NCBI GenBank assembly: GCA_036703315.1
Contig: DATNPH010000211.1
Location: forward strand, 1-51,599
Source: DATNPH01 sp036703315
Lineage (GTDB): Bacteria > Cyanobacteriota > Cyanobacteriia > Cyanobacteriales > Coleofasciculaceae
DNA length: 51,599 nucleotides
Direction of reading: 5' to 3'
Part shown: one piece after another, positions 16,595 to 24,995 of the stretch
Position numbering within the stretch: the stretch's first letter is position 1
Layout: the number at the start of each line of letters is the position of its first letter
The notes under the pieces: model-generated
Told to the model about the DNA's origin: nothing
Database searches by the model: none
Seen by the model: only the letters and a program-made list of their open reading frames with translations
Program-made: the position numbers and the translations under genes

Positions 16595-17578
16595 ATGTTC
16601 CCAACCCATCGTCCTCGACGCCTCCGCAAGACAACCCAACTACGCCGGATGGTGCGCGAGAATGTTCTGACAACGAGTGATTTAATCTACCCTCTGTTTG
16701 CCGTACCCGGTGAAGGATTTGCTCAGGAAGTCAAATCAATGCCGGGAGTCTACCAATTATCGGTAGACAAAATCGTTGAAGAAGCTAAGGAAGTCTACGA
16801 CCTTGGCATCCCCTCAATCATCCTGTTTGGCATTCCTGAAGATAAAGATATAGAAGCCACTGGCGCGTGGCATGATTGCGGCATTGTGCAGAAAGCGGCT
16901 ACAGCAGTCAAAGAAGCGGTGCCGGAATTAGTGGTTATTGCTGATACCTGTTTGTGTGAATACACCAGTCATGGTCATTGTGGTTACCTACAAGTGGGTG
17001 ATTTGACAGGTCGCGTCCTCAATGACCCAACGCTGGAATTACTCAAGAAAACAGCGGTATCTCAAGCCAAGGCAGGTGCCGACATTATTGCCCCTTCTGG
17101 AATGATGGACGGCTTTGTCCAGGCAATTCGGGAAGGATTGGATGAGGCAGGGTTTGAAGAAACGCCGATTTTGTCCTATGCCGCGAAGTATGCCTCTGCC
17201 TACTATGGACCATTCCGAGATGCTGCTGATTCAGCGCCTCAATTTGGCGATCGCCGCACCTACCAAATGGATCCTGGCAATGCCCGCGAAGCCCTCAAGG
17301 AAATCGAACTGGATATCGCTGAAGGGGCTGATATGCTAATGGTCAAACCAGCGCTGGCGTACATGGATATCATCTGCCGCGTTAAGGAAGCCACCAACTT
17401 ACCTGTTGCCGCCTACAACGTCTCGGGTGAGTATGCCATGGTTAAAGCTGCTGCTCTCAACGGCTGGATTGACGAAGAGCGTGTGGTCATGGAGACGTTA
17501 ACAGGTTTCAAGCGTGCTGGTGCGGATTTGATTCTCACTTACCATGCCAAAGATGCGGCTCGTTGGCTTAAAGCGTAG
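16595..17578 (+). CDS. hemB: Porphobilinogen synthase (delta-aminolevulinate dehydratase)
   Basis: 327 residues, the standard length. It joins two 5-aminolevulinate molecules to porphobilinogen on the way to heme, chlorophyll and phycobilins. The two Schiff-base lysines are K198 (SYAAKYASAYYGPFRDA) and K251 (MVKPALAYMD). The metal site has DTCLCEYTSHGHCG, with Cys119, Cys121 and Cys129 positioned as in zinc enzymes rather than the Asp-rich magnesium site of plants. No clear Shine-Dalgarno sequence precedes the ATG. Monocistronic, closed by a strong terminator. Confidence 0.96.
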   Translation: MFPTHRPRRLRKTTQLRRMVRENVLTTSDLIYPLFAVPGEGFAQEVKSMPGVYQLSVDKIVEEAKEVYDLGIPSIILFGIPEDKDIEATGAWHDCGIVQKAATAVKEAVPELVVIADTCLCEYTSHGHCGYLQVGDLTGRVLNDPTLELLKKTAVSQAKAGADIIAPSGMMDGFVQAIREGLDEAGFEETPILSYAAKYASAYYGPFRDAADSAPQFGDRRTYQMDPGNAREALKEIELDIAEGADMLMVKPALAYMDIICRVKEATNLPVAAYNVSGEYAMVKAAALNGWIDEERVVMETLTGFKRAGADLILTYHAKDAARWLKA

Positions 17579-17634
17579 GAGTTGCCTACGGCACACTAGC
17601 AAGTAAAGAAGTTTTTTGATTCTTGTCAATCGAC

Positions 17635-17659
17635 AAAGCCCGCACAGGTGGGCTTTTTT
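17635..17659 (+). terminator. Intrinsic terminator after hemB
   Basis: Nine-base stem (aaagcccgc with gtgggcttt, one G-U pair), four-base loop, then six Ts in total; about 55 bases after the hemB stop. Confidence 0.9.
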
Positions 17660-17709
17660 GGTGTAGAAGCCGGGAAGTCACTTACCCAATGTCTACCCAT
17701 ACTCATTGC

Positions 17710-18162
17710 CTAACGGTTAACAGACGATTCTAGCTGAGATGCAACGCTAGATGCTCCAGGTTGCTCCTCTGGCTTTCTGGTATACCACCATGCCCAAGCA
17801 ATGAAAACAGCCTGAAACGGAAGCCTGAACCAATACAGCAGAGGATGATGGGGAATACCTGCAATTGGAATGCTATGAATCGCCTGGTAGATGTTTGCCG
17901 GAAATACGGCAATGAAAAGTGCAATGAGTCCCCAAGCCGCGGCAACACTTACAAACGGAATTAGTAAGCCAATACCACCCAAAATCTCAAAGAAGCCACT
18001 GATGTAAACCATCGCAAACCTATCTCCAAATTGGGGCGGGACAATTGAGGCGTATTCTTCCGGTTTGACAAAGTGTGTAATTCCTACCACGATGATGGCT
18101 ACCGAAAGAATGACTCGGAAAATTTCCTTGAGGCGAGGAGATGTACTGTGGTTTGAGGTCAT
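17710..18162 (-). CDS. DoxX-like integral membrane protein
   Basis: 150 residues with four predicted membrane helices: IFRVILSVAIIVVGITHF, MVYISGFFEILGGIGLLIPF, AAAWGLIALFIAVFPANIY and LPFQAVFIAWAWWY. The HFxxPExYxxxVPPxFG pattern between helices 1 and 2 and PANIYQAIHSI after helix 3 fit DoxX/DoxD-like proteins. Family members associate with redox enzymes in some bacteria, but the role of this type is not established. The tail is hydrophilic. Start ATG at 18162. Convergent with hemB across its terminator; divergent from the GNAT gene. Confidence 0.8.
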   Translation of the reverse strand: MTSNHSTSPRLKEIFRVILSVAIIVVGITHFVKPEEYASIVPPQFGDRFAMVYISGFFEILGGIGLLIPFVSVAAAWGLIALFIAVFPANIYQAIHSIPIAGIPHHPLLYWFRLPFQAVFIAWAWWYTRKPEEQPGASSVASQLESSVNR

Positions 18163-18543
18163 AGCGTGTATCAGTAGAACTCATCCACACAGTATCAACT
18201 GATGCGTTAGGTTTACTTCTATCTGTGGCTAGTTCTTCACGATATTTGCTGCTGAGCCCTCTGGTATTAGCAGCAAACGATGCCAAAGGCAACTAAGGGC
18301 TGAACTATGTTATTTCCCATGACAGGTCATAATTTCTGTCTATGGAGAGTAGTTTACTCACAATGTTAGGAACCCATAACAAAAAAAACTTCTTATGTTG
18401 TAATTCTGTAAAAAATCGTTACCATGATCATTTATGGTTGAGCTGAATAAAGCAATTCAGACAGCTCTTCAGCCTAAGTACTGATGATCTGGCATCATGA
18501 ACCAGGTCAATCTTGAAAAAACTTTGAAGGAAGTTTGGTAACG
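18163..18543. other. Divergent promoter region, DoxX-like/GNAT
   Basis: 381 bases without a supported gene. GAAGGAAG at 18526-18533 is the ribosome site of the following GNAT gene. No notable hairpin or repeat was seen. Confidence 0.4.
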
Positions 18544-19014
18544 ATGGATTACCGCCATATTCAATTTTGCGACCGCAAGTCTCGAATCGATTATGACCAG
18601 CTCCAGGCACTATTTCGCCTGGGAGCGTTTTGGGCGAAAGACCGAACAATTGAGGATTTGGAAGTAGCGATCGCTAACAGTGAACCCGTCATTACTATAT
18701 GGGATGGCGAGAGGCTAATTGGATTTGCCAGAGCTACCTCAGATGGTGTTTACCGAGCAACGATTTGGGATGTGGTTATTCACCCGGACTATCGTGGCGC
18801 GGGGCTAGGGCGTAAGCTAGTGGAGACAGTACTCTCGCATCCTCGGATGAGCCGGGTAGAGCGGGTGTATCTGATGACCACTCATCAACAAAGTTTCTAT
18901 GAACGCATCGGTTTTGAGTGTAACTCCACTACCACCCTGGTGTTGAATAACCAGCCTTTAGCTACTCCTAGGCCAACGCCTGCTCTACAGGCTCAGGAGT
19001 TCCTAGGGGCATAG
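18544..19014 (+). CDS. GNAT family N-acetyltransferase
   Basis: 156 residues of the GNAT fold. The acetyl-CoA pyrophosphate loop is HPDYRGAGLGRKLVE (motif A, Q/RxxGxG), preceded by RATIWDVVIHP and followed by the motif B strand YLMTTHQQSFYERIGF. It is related to the second GNAT at 23101-23622 through LIGFARATSD and the ATIWDVV block. The acceptor substrate is not evident. A TTG at 18535 is in frame, but the ATG at 18544 has GAAGGAAG ten bases before it. Its last 47 bases overlap, tail to tail, the end of the histidine kinase gene on the other strand. Confidence 0.85.
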   Translation: MDYRHIQFCDRKSRIDYDQLQALFRLGAFWAKDRTIEDLEVAIANSEPVITIWDGERLIGFARATSDGVYRATIWDVVIHPDYRGAGLGRKLVETVLSHPRMSRVERVYLMTTHQQSFYERIGFECNSTTTLVLNNQPLATPRPTPALQAQEFLGA

Positions 19015-20002
19015 AACACTGAATCCTGGTGAGATTTGTGGCAGTAGAATCGGCAACCGTATTTTCTTCAGAGAGTGGCAGCACTTCTAAGCGTCCCTGC
19101 ATCACTTCAACGAGAGTCTGAACCATCAAAAAATTTAGCCCTGATGGAATTTCACAGGCTTCTTGGGGTTCTATCTCTCCTTCAGGTGTTCTAGAGAGAA
19201 AATCTACTGATTCACTCAAGATAGGAGTTGGAGAGTCGATATCAATCCAAATGTGAGCCTCTTCAGATTCTGGAAAGCAAACGGCAGAAACTTGAATGCT
19301 TCCAGATTCCATTCGAGCAATAGCTGTGTCTACAAGTCCCGCCAGCACCTGCCGGAAACGGCGTGGATCGGCACAGATGTGGATTTCAGGGTCAGGAGAA
19401 ACGACTTTGAATTGGAGATTGCGATTTGCAGCTTGCAGATGCGTCAGACGATGGACATCTTCAAAAATGTGCGCCAACTGTAAGGGGCAAATTTCTAAGC
19501 GGTTTGTGCCGTGTTCAGTTTTCGCAATTTCAGTAACTTCGTTTAAAAGTTTCACCATCTTCAAGGCAGATGTGTTTGCCTGAGCAACAAATTCTCGTTC
19601 TTCCTCAGGAGAGTCACATAGATCCGACAAAATCAGCTGATGCATGCCAATCAAACTGCTGAGGGGCGATCGCAACTCGTGGGAAGTCCGGGCTAAAAAC
19701 CCCGCTTTAAACTGGCTCATTTCCCTCGCCATTTCATAAGCCAGTTTGGCTTGTTTCAGTTCCTCCTTGAGAGGCTGGAGTTCGTCAAGGTCTGCCTTTT
19801 GGGGAGAAGACACCGTTGAGTCTACCTCCTGGGAAGAAGACGCTGTTGAGTCTGCGCCCTGGGAAGAAGACGCTGTTGAGTCTGCCTCCTGGGAAGAAGA
19901 CACCGTTGAAACCAATGGTTGCTTGTTTGAGCGGGTGAAGCGACTCGCCACGAGTCCTAACCCAATGCCCGCTACCAAATAGATCAGATCCATCTCGCCC
20001 AT
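18968..20002 (-). CDS. Membrane-anchored histidine-kinase-like protein with degenerate ATPase domain
   Basis: 344 residues. One N-terminal membrane helix (LIYLVAGIGLGLVASRF), then a Ser/Ala/Asp repeat region (residues ~35-71), a coiled coil, and a HisKA dimerisation helix with the phospho-acceptor H108 in SHELRSPLSSLIG. The C-terminal region aligns in layout with HATPase_c but its boxes look lost: LAGLVDTAIARM replaces the Asn-bearing N box, DSPTP replaces DxGxG, and only SGLNF hints at the G2 box. It may be a pseudokinase, scaffold or phosphotransfer partner. No receiver gene is adjacent. Ends overlap the GNAT gene. Confidence 0.75.
   Translation of the reverse strand: MGEMDLIYLVAGIGLGLVASRFTRSNKQPLVSTVSSSQEADSTASSSQGADSTASSSQEVDSTVSSPQKADLDELQPLKEELKQAKLAYEMAREMSQFKAGFLARTSHELRSPLSSLIGMHQLILSDLCDSPEEEREFVAQANTSALKMVKLLNEVTEIAKTEHGTNRLEICPLQLAHIFEDVHRLTHLQAANRNLQFKVVSPDPEIHICADPRRFRQVLAGLVDTAIARMESGSIQVSAVCFPESEEAHIWIDIDSPTPILSESVDFLSRTPEGEIEPQEACEIPSGLNFLMVQTLVEVMQGRLEVLPLSEENTVADSTATNLTRIQCSMPLGTPEPVEQALA
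19790..19900 (-). repeat. 30-bp coding tandem repeat in the histidine kinase gene
   Basis: About 3.7 copies of a 30-base unit encoding SSSQEADSTA-type decapeptides between the membrane helix and the coiled coil. The copies are nearly identical at DNA level, implying recent expansion or contraction of a flexible linker. Confidence 0.85.
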
Positions 20003-20107
20003 GCTTTTAAACCAGAATTAAACTTAGAAACTGTCCGGCACCGCTCAAAAGTAAAATCTTCTCAAGCATAGCTATTTTTTCAAGGGTAGACAGGGCTTCT
20101 ATCCCCT

Positions 20108-20701
20108 TCAAACTCCCAGTTGAACGCTTCCCTGCCGCAAGATTTGCCAACCGCTACCTGTCCATTTGGCAACTGTAGAAGGAACACCAGTTGTTACTGG
20201 GTTAACCAATTCTAAGTCAGTGGGCTGGAGTGTCAAAACATTGGGAAAGTGCGCCTCAATCTCTTCGGTCGTGTGCAATGGCGGCTCACCTGAGCGATTG
20301 GCGCTAGTGGTTGCTAAAGGACCCGTCTCGGACAAAATAGCGATCGCCACGCTAGAATTTGGCACTCGCACCCCAATCGTTGTCGGATCAGCTGGGTTCA
20401 TCGCTATTGGGACTTTACCTGAGGCAGGTAATACTAAGGTTAGTGCTCCTGGCCAGTACTGTTGAGCAACTTGCTGCCAACTCTCCAACTCCGCTGTAGT
20501 GCCAGTCACAAAGGACCAGAGCGACTCTGGAGATGCCCCCATCAAAATCAAAGGTTTATCTTGACTCCGCTGTTTGGCTGTAAAGATCAACTCTGAGCAG
20601 TCAGGTCGCACCGCTAGAGCTGGCACTGTATCTGTAGGAAAGCTTACTAACTGACCTGAACGCGCTCCAGTAATCAGGGCGGTCATTGAAACTTGTGTCA
20701 T
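20108..20701 (-). CDS. L-threonylcarbamoyladenylate synthase (Sua5/YrdC/TsaC family)
   Basis: 197 residues, single YrdC domain. Family members use threonine, bicarbonate and ATP to make threonylcarbamoyl-AMP for the t6A37 modification of ANN-decoding tRNAs. Visible family blocks: SFPTDTVPALAVRP, AKQRSQDKPLILM (the KxR..KP nucleotide site), YWPGALTLVLP, TIGVRVP, and PLATTSANRSGEPP. The C-terminal Sua5 domain is absent, so it is the short TsaC type. It follows prmC by 59 bases on the same strand; both modify the translation apparatus and may be co-transcribed. Confidence 0.9.
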   Translation of the reverse strand: MTQVSMTALITGARSGQLVSFPTDTVPALAVRPDCSELIFTAKQRSQDKPLILMGASPESLWSFVTGTTAELESWQQVAQQYWPGALTLVLPASGKVPIAMNPADPTTIGVRVPNSSVAIAILSETGPLATTSANRSGEPPLHTTEEIEAHFPNVLTLQPTDLELVNPVTTGVPSTVAKWTGSGWQILRQGSVQLGV

Positions 20702-20760
20702 TAGTCAAGGGGTTGAAGGTTGGAAAGTTGAAGGTTCAAATTAGTCTTCTAACGTGCAAC

Positions 20761-21711
20761 CTACTCACGCCGATAAGCAAGAGCGAAGCGATCAATGCCC
20801 GCTAAATCTGAAAATATTTGAATTTGGCAGTAACTACCCTGCTGATGCAGCAGTTGGGCAACGGTATCCGCTTGTCCTGCCATCATTTCAATTAACCAGA
20901 TGCCCCCAGGACGCAGATAATTGGGAGCTGTTTCGATTAGCTGGCGGATGCAGTCTAAACCATCGTTGCCGCCGTTGAGGGCAAGATGGGGTTCATGGTG
21001 ACGCACTTCCGGTTGCAGTTGTGGTATTAAATTGCTGGGAATATAAGGTGGGTTGGCTACCATACCACTCAACTGACCTTTCAGAGCAATCAGAGGTTCC
21101 CACCAAGAACCTTGGTAAAACTGAATCCTCTCGGCAAAGCCTAGCTTTTGAGCATTGAGTTGGGCAATGGCTAGGGCGTCAGCGCTGTAATCAACGGCGT
21201 GAATTCTAGCAGTGGGCAAGGCGTCGGCTAGTCCAATAGCGATCGCACCACTGCCACTTCCTAAATCCGCCCAGTGTCCTGAGCCCCGTTGGGTGATTGG
21301 ACTGTTCTTCACCGCCACCACAGCTAGGTCAATCAGGTACTCGGTTTCCGGACGAGGAATCAAGACGGCTGGGGAAACTGTCAGGGGAAAATGACGCCAA
21401 TGAGTCACCCCAGCCAGATATTGAATAGGTAAGCGGTCATGAAGACGCCGATGCCACAACTTGGATAGCACCGACAAAGGATATCGCAATTCAATTTGCG
21501 ATCGCCCTTTGTAAGACTCCAAACGCAGTGCTAGCGGATCAAGTTCAGCTACTTCTTGCAGCAACCAATCCACTTCAATCGTTGGAACATTGGCTTCCAC
21601 AGCTGACTTCAGCGCATCCCGCCGCCACTGCCATAGCGTTGGGCCCGATACTACTAATAAGTCCGAAGAAGTTTGAGTGAATAACTCTTCATTGGCATCA
21701 TTACTACCCAA
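20761..21711 (-). CDS. prmC: Peptide chain release factor N5-glutamine methyltransferase
   Basis: 316 residues. Family members methylate the Gln of the GGQ motif in RF1/RF2 with S-adenosylmethionine. The substrate signature NPPY is at 220-223 (VANPPYIPSNL), the SAM loop is DLGSGSGAIAI (149-159), and the N-terminal helical domain ends in LPIQYLAGVTHWRHFPL with the typical IPRPETEYL. The only start in reach is the TTG at 21711; the first ~20 residues look extra relative to homologues that begin near SGPTLWQW, so the true start is uncertain. Lies between the Tic22 and Sua5/TsaC genes. Confidence 0.92.
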   Translation of the reverse strand: MGSNDANEELFTQTSSDLLVVSGPTLWQWRRDALKSAVEANVPTIEVDWLLQEVAELDPLALRLESYKGRSQIELRYPLSVLSKLWHRRLHDRLPIQYLAGVTHWRHFPLTVSPAVLIPRPETEYLIDLAVVAVKNSPITQRGSGHWADLGSGSGAIAIGLADALPTARIHAVDYSADALAIAQLNAQKLGFAERIQFYQGSWWEPLIALKGQLSGMVANPPYIPSNLIPQLQPEVRHHEPHLALNGGNDGLDCIRQLIETAPNYLRPGGIWLIEMMAGQADTVAQLLHQQGSYCQIQIFSDLAGIDRFALAYRRE

Positions 21712-21748
21712 TCAATTCTAAATCCTTACCTCAAAGGTTGTTGATGCT

Positions 21749-22540
21749 TTATCGTTGGGGAGTTTGGGGCGCATTTTGGGGGGCAGAAGAATTACTAGGA
21801 AGGCTCCGCAAAAATGTTAGGGCTTCCTGAGATGGCACAATTACGATGTTATTGAGCTGGTCATTGTTGCTGGTCTGTAAGGTGTAAATCACCCCCTCCA
21901 GAGGCACTGCCTCCACCTTAACAGTGGATGCCAGGTTAGGCTGTTGCTGCTTAAATCGGTCTACCATCCCCTGCAGTTGCTCTCTATCAAAAAAGAAAGG
22001 AATTAACTGCTTACCATTCTCTTGAACTGTAAGATAGCCCTGGTCTTGACCGGCTTTAGCCACAAACAAGGGGGTACCCTGAAATGGCTGTGCTTGTTGA
22101 CCTTGAGGAGCTTGACCCATGAGTGACTGTGCCGATTGCACCTGCTGCTGCACGGGTATGAAAGCAAAGTTCAAACCATCAGGTTTGCTTTCATTCTCTT
22201 TTTTGAGTTTGTATACTTCCGCCAAAGATACAGGAACCACTTGAACATTTTGACCCAGATCCGGCTTTTCCTTCTTCAACCGTTCAACGAAAGCCTGAGC
22301 ATCCTTCTGGCTGATAAAGACACCTGCCACGGGTGTAGTCTTGTTTTGTGTATTTGGAATAGAGGCAACCAGTGGTGCTCCTTTTGCATCAGTGACAGTA
22401 AACACTGGCACAGCTTGCAACTTGGCGGATACTTGATCATCTGGCAAGGCTAATGCCTGCAAATTTTCTGCACAAAAGGATCCTAGTAGGGTAGTACCGA
22501 CTAAACCTAGTGTTGCGCTCCAGCGAACTAATGATTTCAT
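21749..22540 (-). CDS. Tic22-like periplasmic protein
   Basis: 263 residues from the ATG at 22540, which has GAGGTAAT nine bases upstream; in-frame ATGs at 22579 and 22576 would place a hydrophilic stretch before the signal peptide. The signal peptide (MKSLVRWSATLGLVGTTLLG) likely ends at LQALA-LPDDQ. Two homologous halves, each with a VPVFTVTDAKGAPLV or TPLFVAKAGQDQGYLTV type strand and an FxxRxxxxxMVxRxKxxxP helix, match the Tic22 fold. Cyanobacterial Tic22 is periplasmic and has been linked to outer-membrane biogenesis with Omp85; plastid Tic22 serves protein import. A Gln/Pro linker separates the halves. Confidence 0.85.
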   Translation of the reverse strand: MKSLVRWSATLGLVGTTLLGSFCAENLQALALPDDQVSAKLQAVPVFTVTDAKGAPLVASIPNTQNKTTPVAGVFISQKDAQAFVERLKKEKPDLGQNVQVVPVSLAEVYKLKKENESKPDGLNFAFIPVQQQVQSAQSLMGQAPQGQQAQPFQGTPLFVAKAGQDQGYLTVQENGKQLIPFFFDREQLQGMVDRFKQQQPNLASTVKVEAVPLEGVIYTLQTSNNDQLNNIVIVPSQEALTFLRSLPSNSSAPQNAPQTPQR

Positions 22541-22972
22541 TGCAATTACCTCAGAATTTAACTTTAGATCCCTCATCACAATTCAAATGCTGCTCTCGAC
22601 TAGAGATAACTTATTTAAGAGTCGAGAGTAGACTCTGTTGATCAGCCTCAAAGCTTTTACGACTCTATCGAGTTTGCGGGCTAATTTCCACCCTCAACTA
22701 TTAATTGCTTAGTAACTCGTACCATTCCCTTATTCATTGGTGAGTTTACCTGACTTTGTTCGATCTTGAATAGTTCCACACACTCTTCTAGAGAATCCTT
22801 GCCCTATCAACTTTTACACTAAGCGTGAGCGTCTCTAAAGCTCTCAATATCTTGCTTTTAAACAATTACAATAGTAGGCTTACTCGCTAATAATACTAAT
22901 TACTAAGGCTTATCTAGCAACTATATCCAATATTAACGGTAGCACTTGAGGGAGATATAAAGAAGTTATCAA
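22541..22972. other. Gap between Tic22 gene and tRNA-Pro, with inverted repeat
   Basis: No gene is supported. An inverted repeat ctctcgact / agtcgagag (22593-22601 and 22620-22628, 18-base loop) lies 53 bases upstream of the Tic22 start and could be an operator or leader hairpin. The rest is AT-rich. Confidence 0.5.
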
Positions 22973-23046
22973 TCGGGATGACAGGATTTGAACCTGCGAC
23001 ATCCTGCTCCCAAAGCAGGCGCGCTACCAAGCTGCGCTACATCCCG
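22973..23046 (-). tRNA. tRNA-Pro (anticodon TGG)
   Basis: On the minus strand the sequence folds as a full cloverleaf: acceptor CGGGATG with CATCCCG, D arm GTAGCGCAGCTTGGTAGCGC, anticodon stem CTGCT/AGCAG around TTTGGGA (anticodon TGG), and T arm with GGTTCAAATCC. The discriminator is A, and CCA is not encoded. TGG reads CCA and, by wobble, other Pro codons. Confidence 0.95.
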
Positions 23047-23100
23047 GTTACTACCTCAATAGTTTAACATCTTCACTGTGCTGTGCAAACTATATTTAAT

Positions 23101-23622
23101 CTAATCCGGGTACCAAAACATACCTTTGATTCCTTCTGGATCAGCCATAAATCCCATTTTCCGATAAAAATTCACCACATGTGGATCAGCAAAGAGTGTG
23201 ATATTGCTGATATCCTCACTCCGCAGCTTCTTGATCATAAATTTCATCAACGCCTTCCCAAATCCTTTGCTTTGGAAGTCTGGATGAACTACTACATCCC
23301 AGATTGTGGCATTGAAAGCGTGGTCAGAAGTAGCACGAGCAAAGCCAATTAGGCGTCTAGTGTTACCTCTTTGTTGCCACATAGAAGCAACCAGGAAGCT
23401 GTGTTGAATGGCTTTCCTAACTTTGCGCATCGGACGCCGCGACCAACCAACGGCATCACAAAGTTCTTCTAATTCATAGAGGTCAATTTCCCGCTCCGTG
23501 CTAAAAAAAACACGAGACCCCCCATCGGTGCGATCAATCGTACCGTCCACTGCATCCCCTTCAAACTGTGTCTGTGGTGAGGCAGCCTCAGAACTGCTAA
23601 AAAAGCTTTTCCAAAAACCCAT
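23101..23622 (-). CDS. GNAT family N-acetyltransferase, Ycf52/NSI-like
   Basis: 173 residues. About 40 variable N-terminal residues come first, then IDLYELEELCDAVGWSRRP, which is typical of the plastid Ycf52/NSI type. The acetyl-CoA loop is HPDFQSKGFGKALMKFM and motif B is ITLFADPHVVNFYRKMGF. Plant NSI acetylates chloroplast proteins and affects state transitions; the cyanobacterial substrate is not known to me. The family assignment is by motif memory. It begins at an ATG with no strong ribosome site and lies 54 bases beyond the 5' end of tRNA-Pro on the same strand. Similar to the GNAT at 18544-19014 in LIGFARATSD and the ATIWDVV block. Confidence 0.85.
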   Translation of the reverse strand: MGFWKSFFSSSEAASPQTQFEGDAVDGTIDRTDGGSRVFFSTEREIDLYELEELCDAVGWSRRPMRKVRKAIQHSFLVASMWQQRGNTRRLIGFARATSDHAFNATIWDVVVHPDFQSKGFGKALMKFMIKKLRSEDISNITLFADPHVVNFYRKMGFMADPEGIKGMFWYPD

Positions 23623-24113
23623 GCAGGTGTGGCTGTGGCATTTTCATACTTCTGTTCCCAAAGTTGGCAGACTATCTTTTCCTGGCGGATGAGACGTTCT
23701 GCTTGATAGAGACCAGACTTAACACGATTAAGTTTATCCCAAACCCAACAGGTAAAACCAAGGGCTGGCTTGAACTTTTATCTGTCAGATGGTTACTCAG
23801 GCATCAACCGATGCTAGCTAGATTTATGCACGCTACTCAAAAGAGCGATAAACTTATGGTTTCTGATAATGCGTATCGCACCAAATCTAGCCAAAACTTT
23901 GTGCCAATGATGATAACACAACAGCAATGCCATATGTTCCAATCGCAAAACCGATCCGGGACACAGGAAAAGACCTTCTTTAGCTAGACTGAGGGTACTC
24001 TCGCAGAATTTAGAGAGATTAACCAGATATAGTAAGTTCTTATACTTAGAAGTTTCCCTAACTAGGTCTGGGCATAAAGTCTTGAAAAAAAGCGATCGCG
24101 TCTACCCCTACTT
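23623..24113. other. Gap with an unsupported 107-codon frame
   Basis: 491 bases between divergent genes. A TTG-initiated plus-strand frame (23664-23987) reads through but has no recognisable domain, ribosome site or family resemblance. A HIP1 octamer near 24092 precedes the next gene. Confidence 0.4.
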
Positions 24114-24839
24114 ATGGCTGCGGGTCTGAAATCATCCACTCTAGAACTCCTGAAGCGCTTCAACCGGGCGTTTCCTCAGTTCTATGAGCAGTTTGTCAGT
24201 AGTGAGATCCAACTGCAAAACCTCAGGCTTGCTTACCGACTTTACAAAACCAAGCGGGCGGTAATCGAGATCAAGCCGGAAGGCTCTAAAAGTGCTTTGC
24301 ATTTTGCCTACCGCAACCAGTCGTTTCTCCTCAGTGACATTTTCGGCGTCCTGGCTGCTTATGGACTGACCATTCACAGTCTGAGTCTCTATGGGCAAAT
24401 CCGACCACCGATGCTGGTATTTATCAAACTGGTTGTGTCTCGTGGCAGCAAAGCCCTAACCAGCAAAACAGCAGAAAATGTTTGCCGCGCCGTTCGGGAA
24501 GCTTTAGCAGGACGCTTTGAGGTGGAAGAGATGCTGGCAGTTGAATTTAATCTTGATGCTGGTTTGGAGCAGGTAGAAACAGAATTCTACGTAGACCCAG
24601 TTTTCCATCTACCAGCGCTGTTGATTGAAGCAGACAACCAACCGGGTCTATTTTACAAAGTGATGTACGCCATTTGGCAAGAAGATTTACTGGTGGTCAA
24701 TGCCAACTTACTGGTATGGCGCGGACGAACCCGGTTAATTTTGTACTTATTGGGACCCAATGAAAGCTTGATTCCTGAATATCTGGGGCAAAAAATTGCT
24801 GAAAGTGTACGGCAGCGATTACTGGGACGTCGATTTTAG
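24114..24839 (+). CDS. ACT-like domain protein, cyanobacterial, unknown role
   Basis: 241 residues, no signal peptide. Two segments look like ACT regulatory domains of the GlnD type: about 60-115 (FLLSDIFGVLAAYGLTIHSL, then MLVFIKLVV) and about 168-235 (EADNQPGLFYKVMYAIWQED, then LVVNANLLVWRGRTRLILYL). ACT domains bind small ligands, often amino acids, and modulate enzymes; no catalytic domain is present here. The N-terminal 50 residues are helical. It could be a free-standing sensor or an unrelated beta-alpha-beta protein. The second ACT-like unit is the more convincing, with the D-x-PGL pattern. Confidence 0.6.
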   Translation: MAAGLKSSTLELLKRFNRAFPQFYEQFVSSEIQLQNLRLAYRLYKTKRAVIEIKPEGSKSALHFAYRNQSFLLSDIFGVLAAYGLTIHSLSLYGQIRPPMLVFIKLVVSRGSKALTSKTAENVCRAVREALAGRFEVEEMLAVEFNLDAGLEQVETEFYVDPVFHLPALLIEADNQPGLFYKVMYAIWQEDLLVVNANLLVWRGRTRLILYLLGPNESLIPEYLGQKIAESVRQRLLGRRF

Positions 24840-24899
24840 GAATTGGAAGTTGGCTAATGGTGAGCCAGCGCGGTCTTAGGGATTCCCCCATGAGCGACT

Positions 24900-24936
24900 G
24901 GCGTACTTCGCAGCGGTAGCGACGCAGGAGCGTCAC
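24900..24936. repeat. Dispersed short repeat (tcgctaccgct family)
   Basis: gcgtacttcgcagcggtagc and its continuation gacgcaggagcgtc match, in reverse, the segment near 39795-39830 (ctccttacgtcgctaccgct). This motif is a small dispersed intergenic repeat. Confidence 0.55.
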
Positions 24937-24995
24937 CCGAAGGGCTAATGGCTAAGAATAATTAGCCAGTTCCCATTCTCCGATAGGATGAAGAT

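Noticed and set aside
23664..23987. 107-codon plus-strand frame between two genes
   Set aside because: TTG start, no domain or ribosome site; could not be told from chance.
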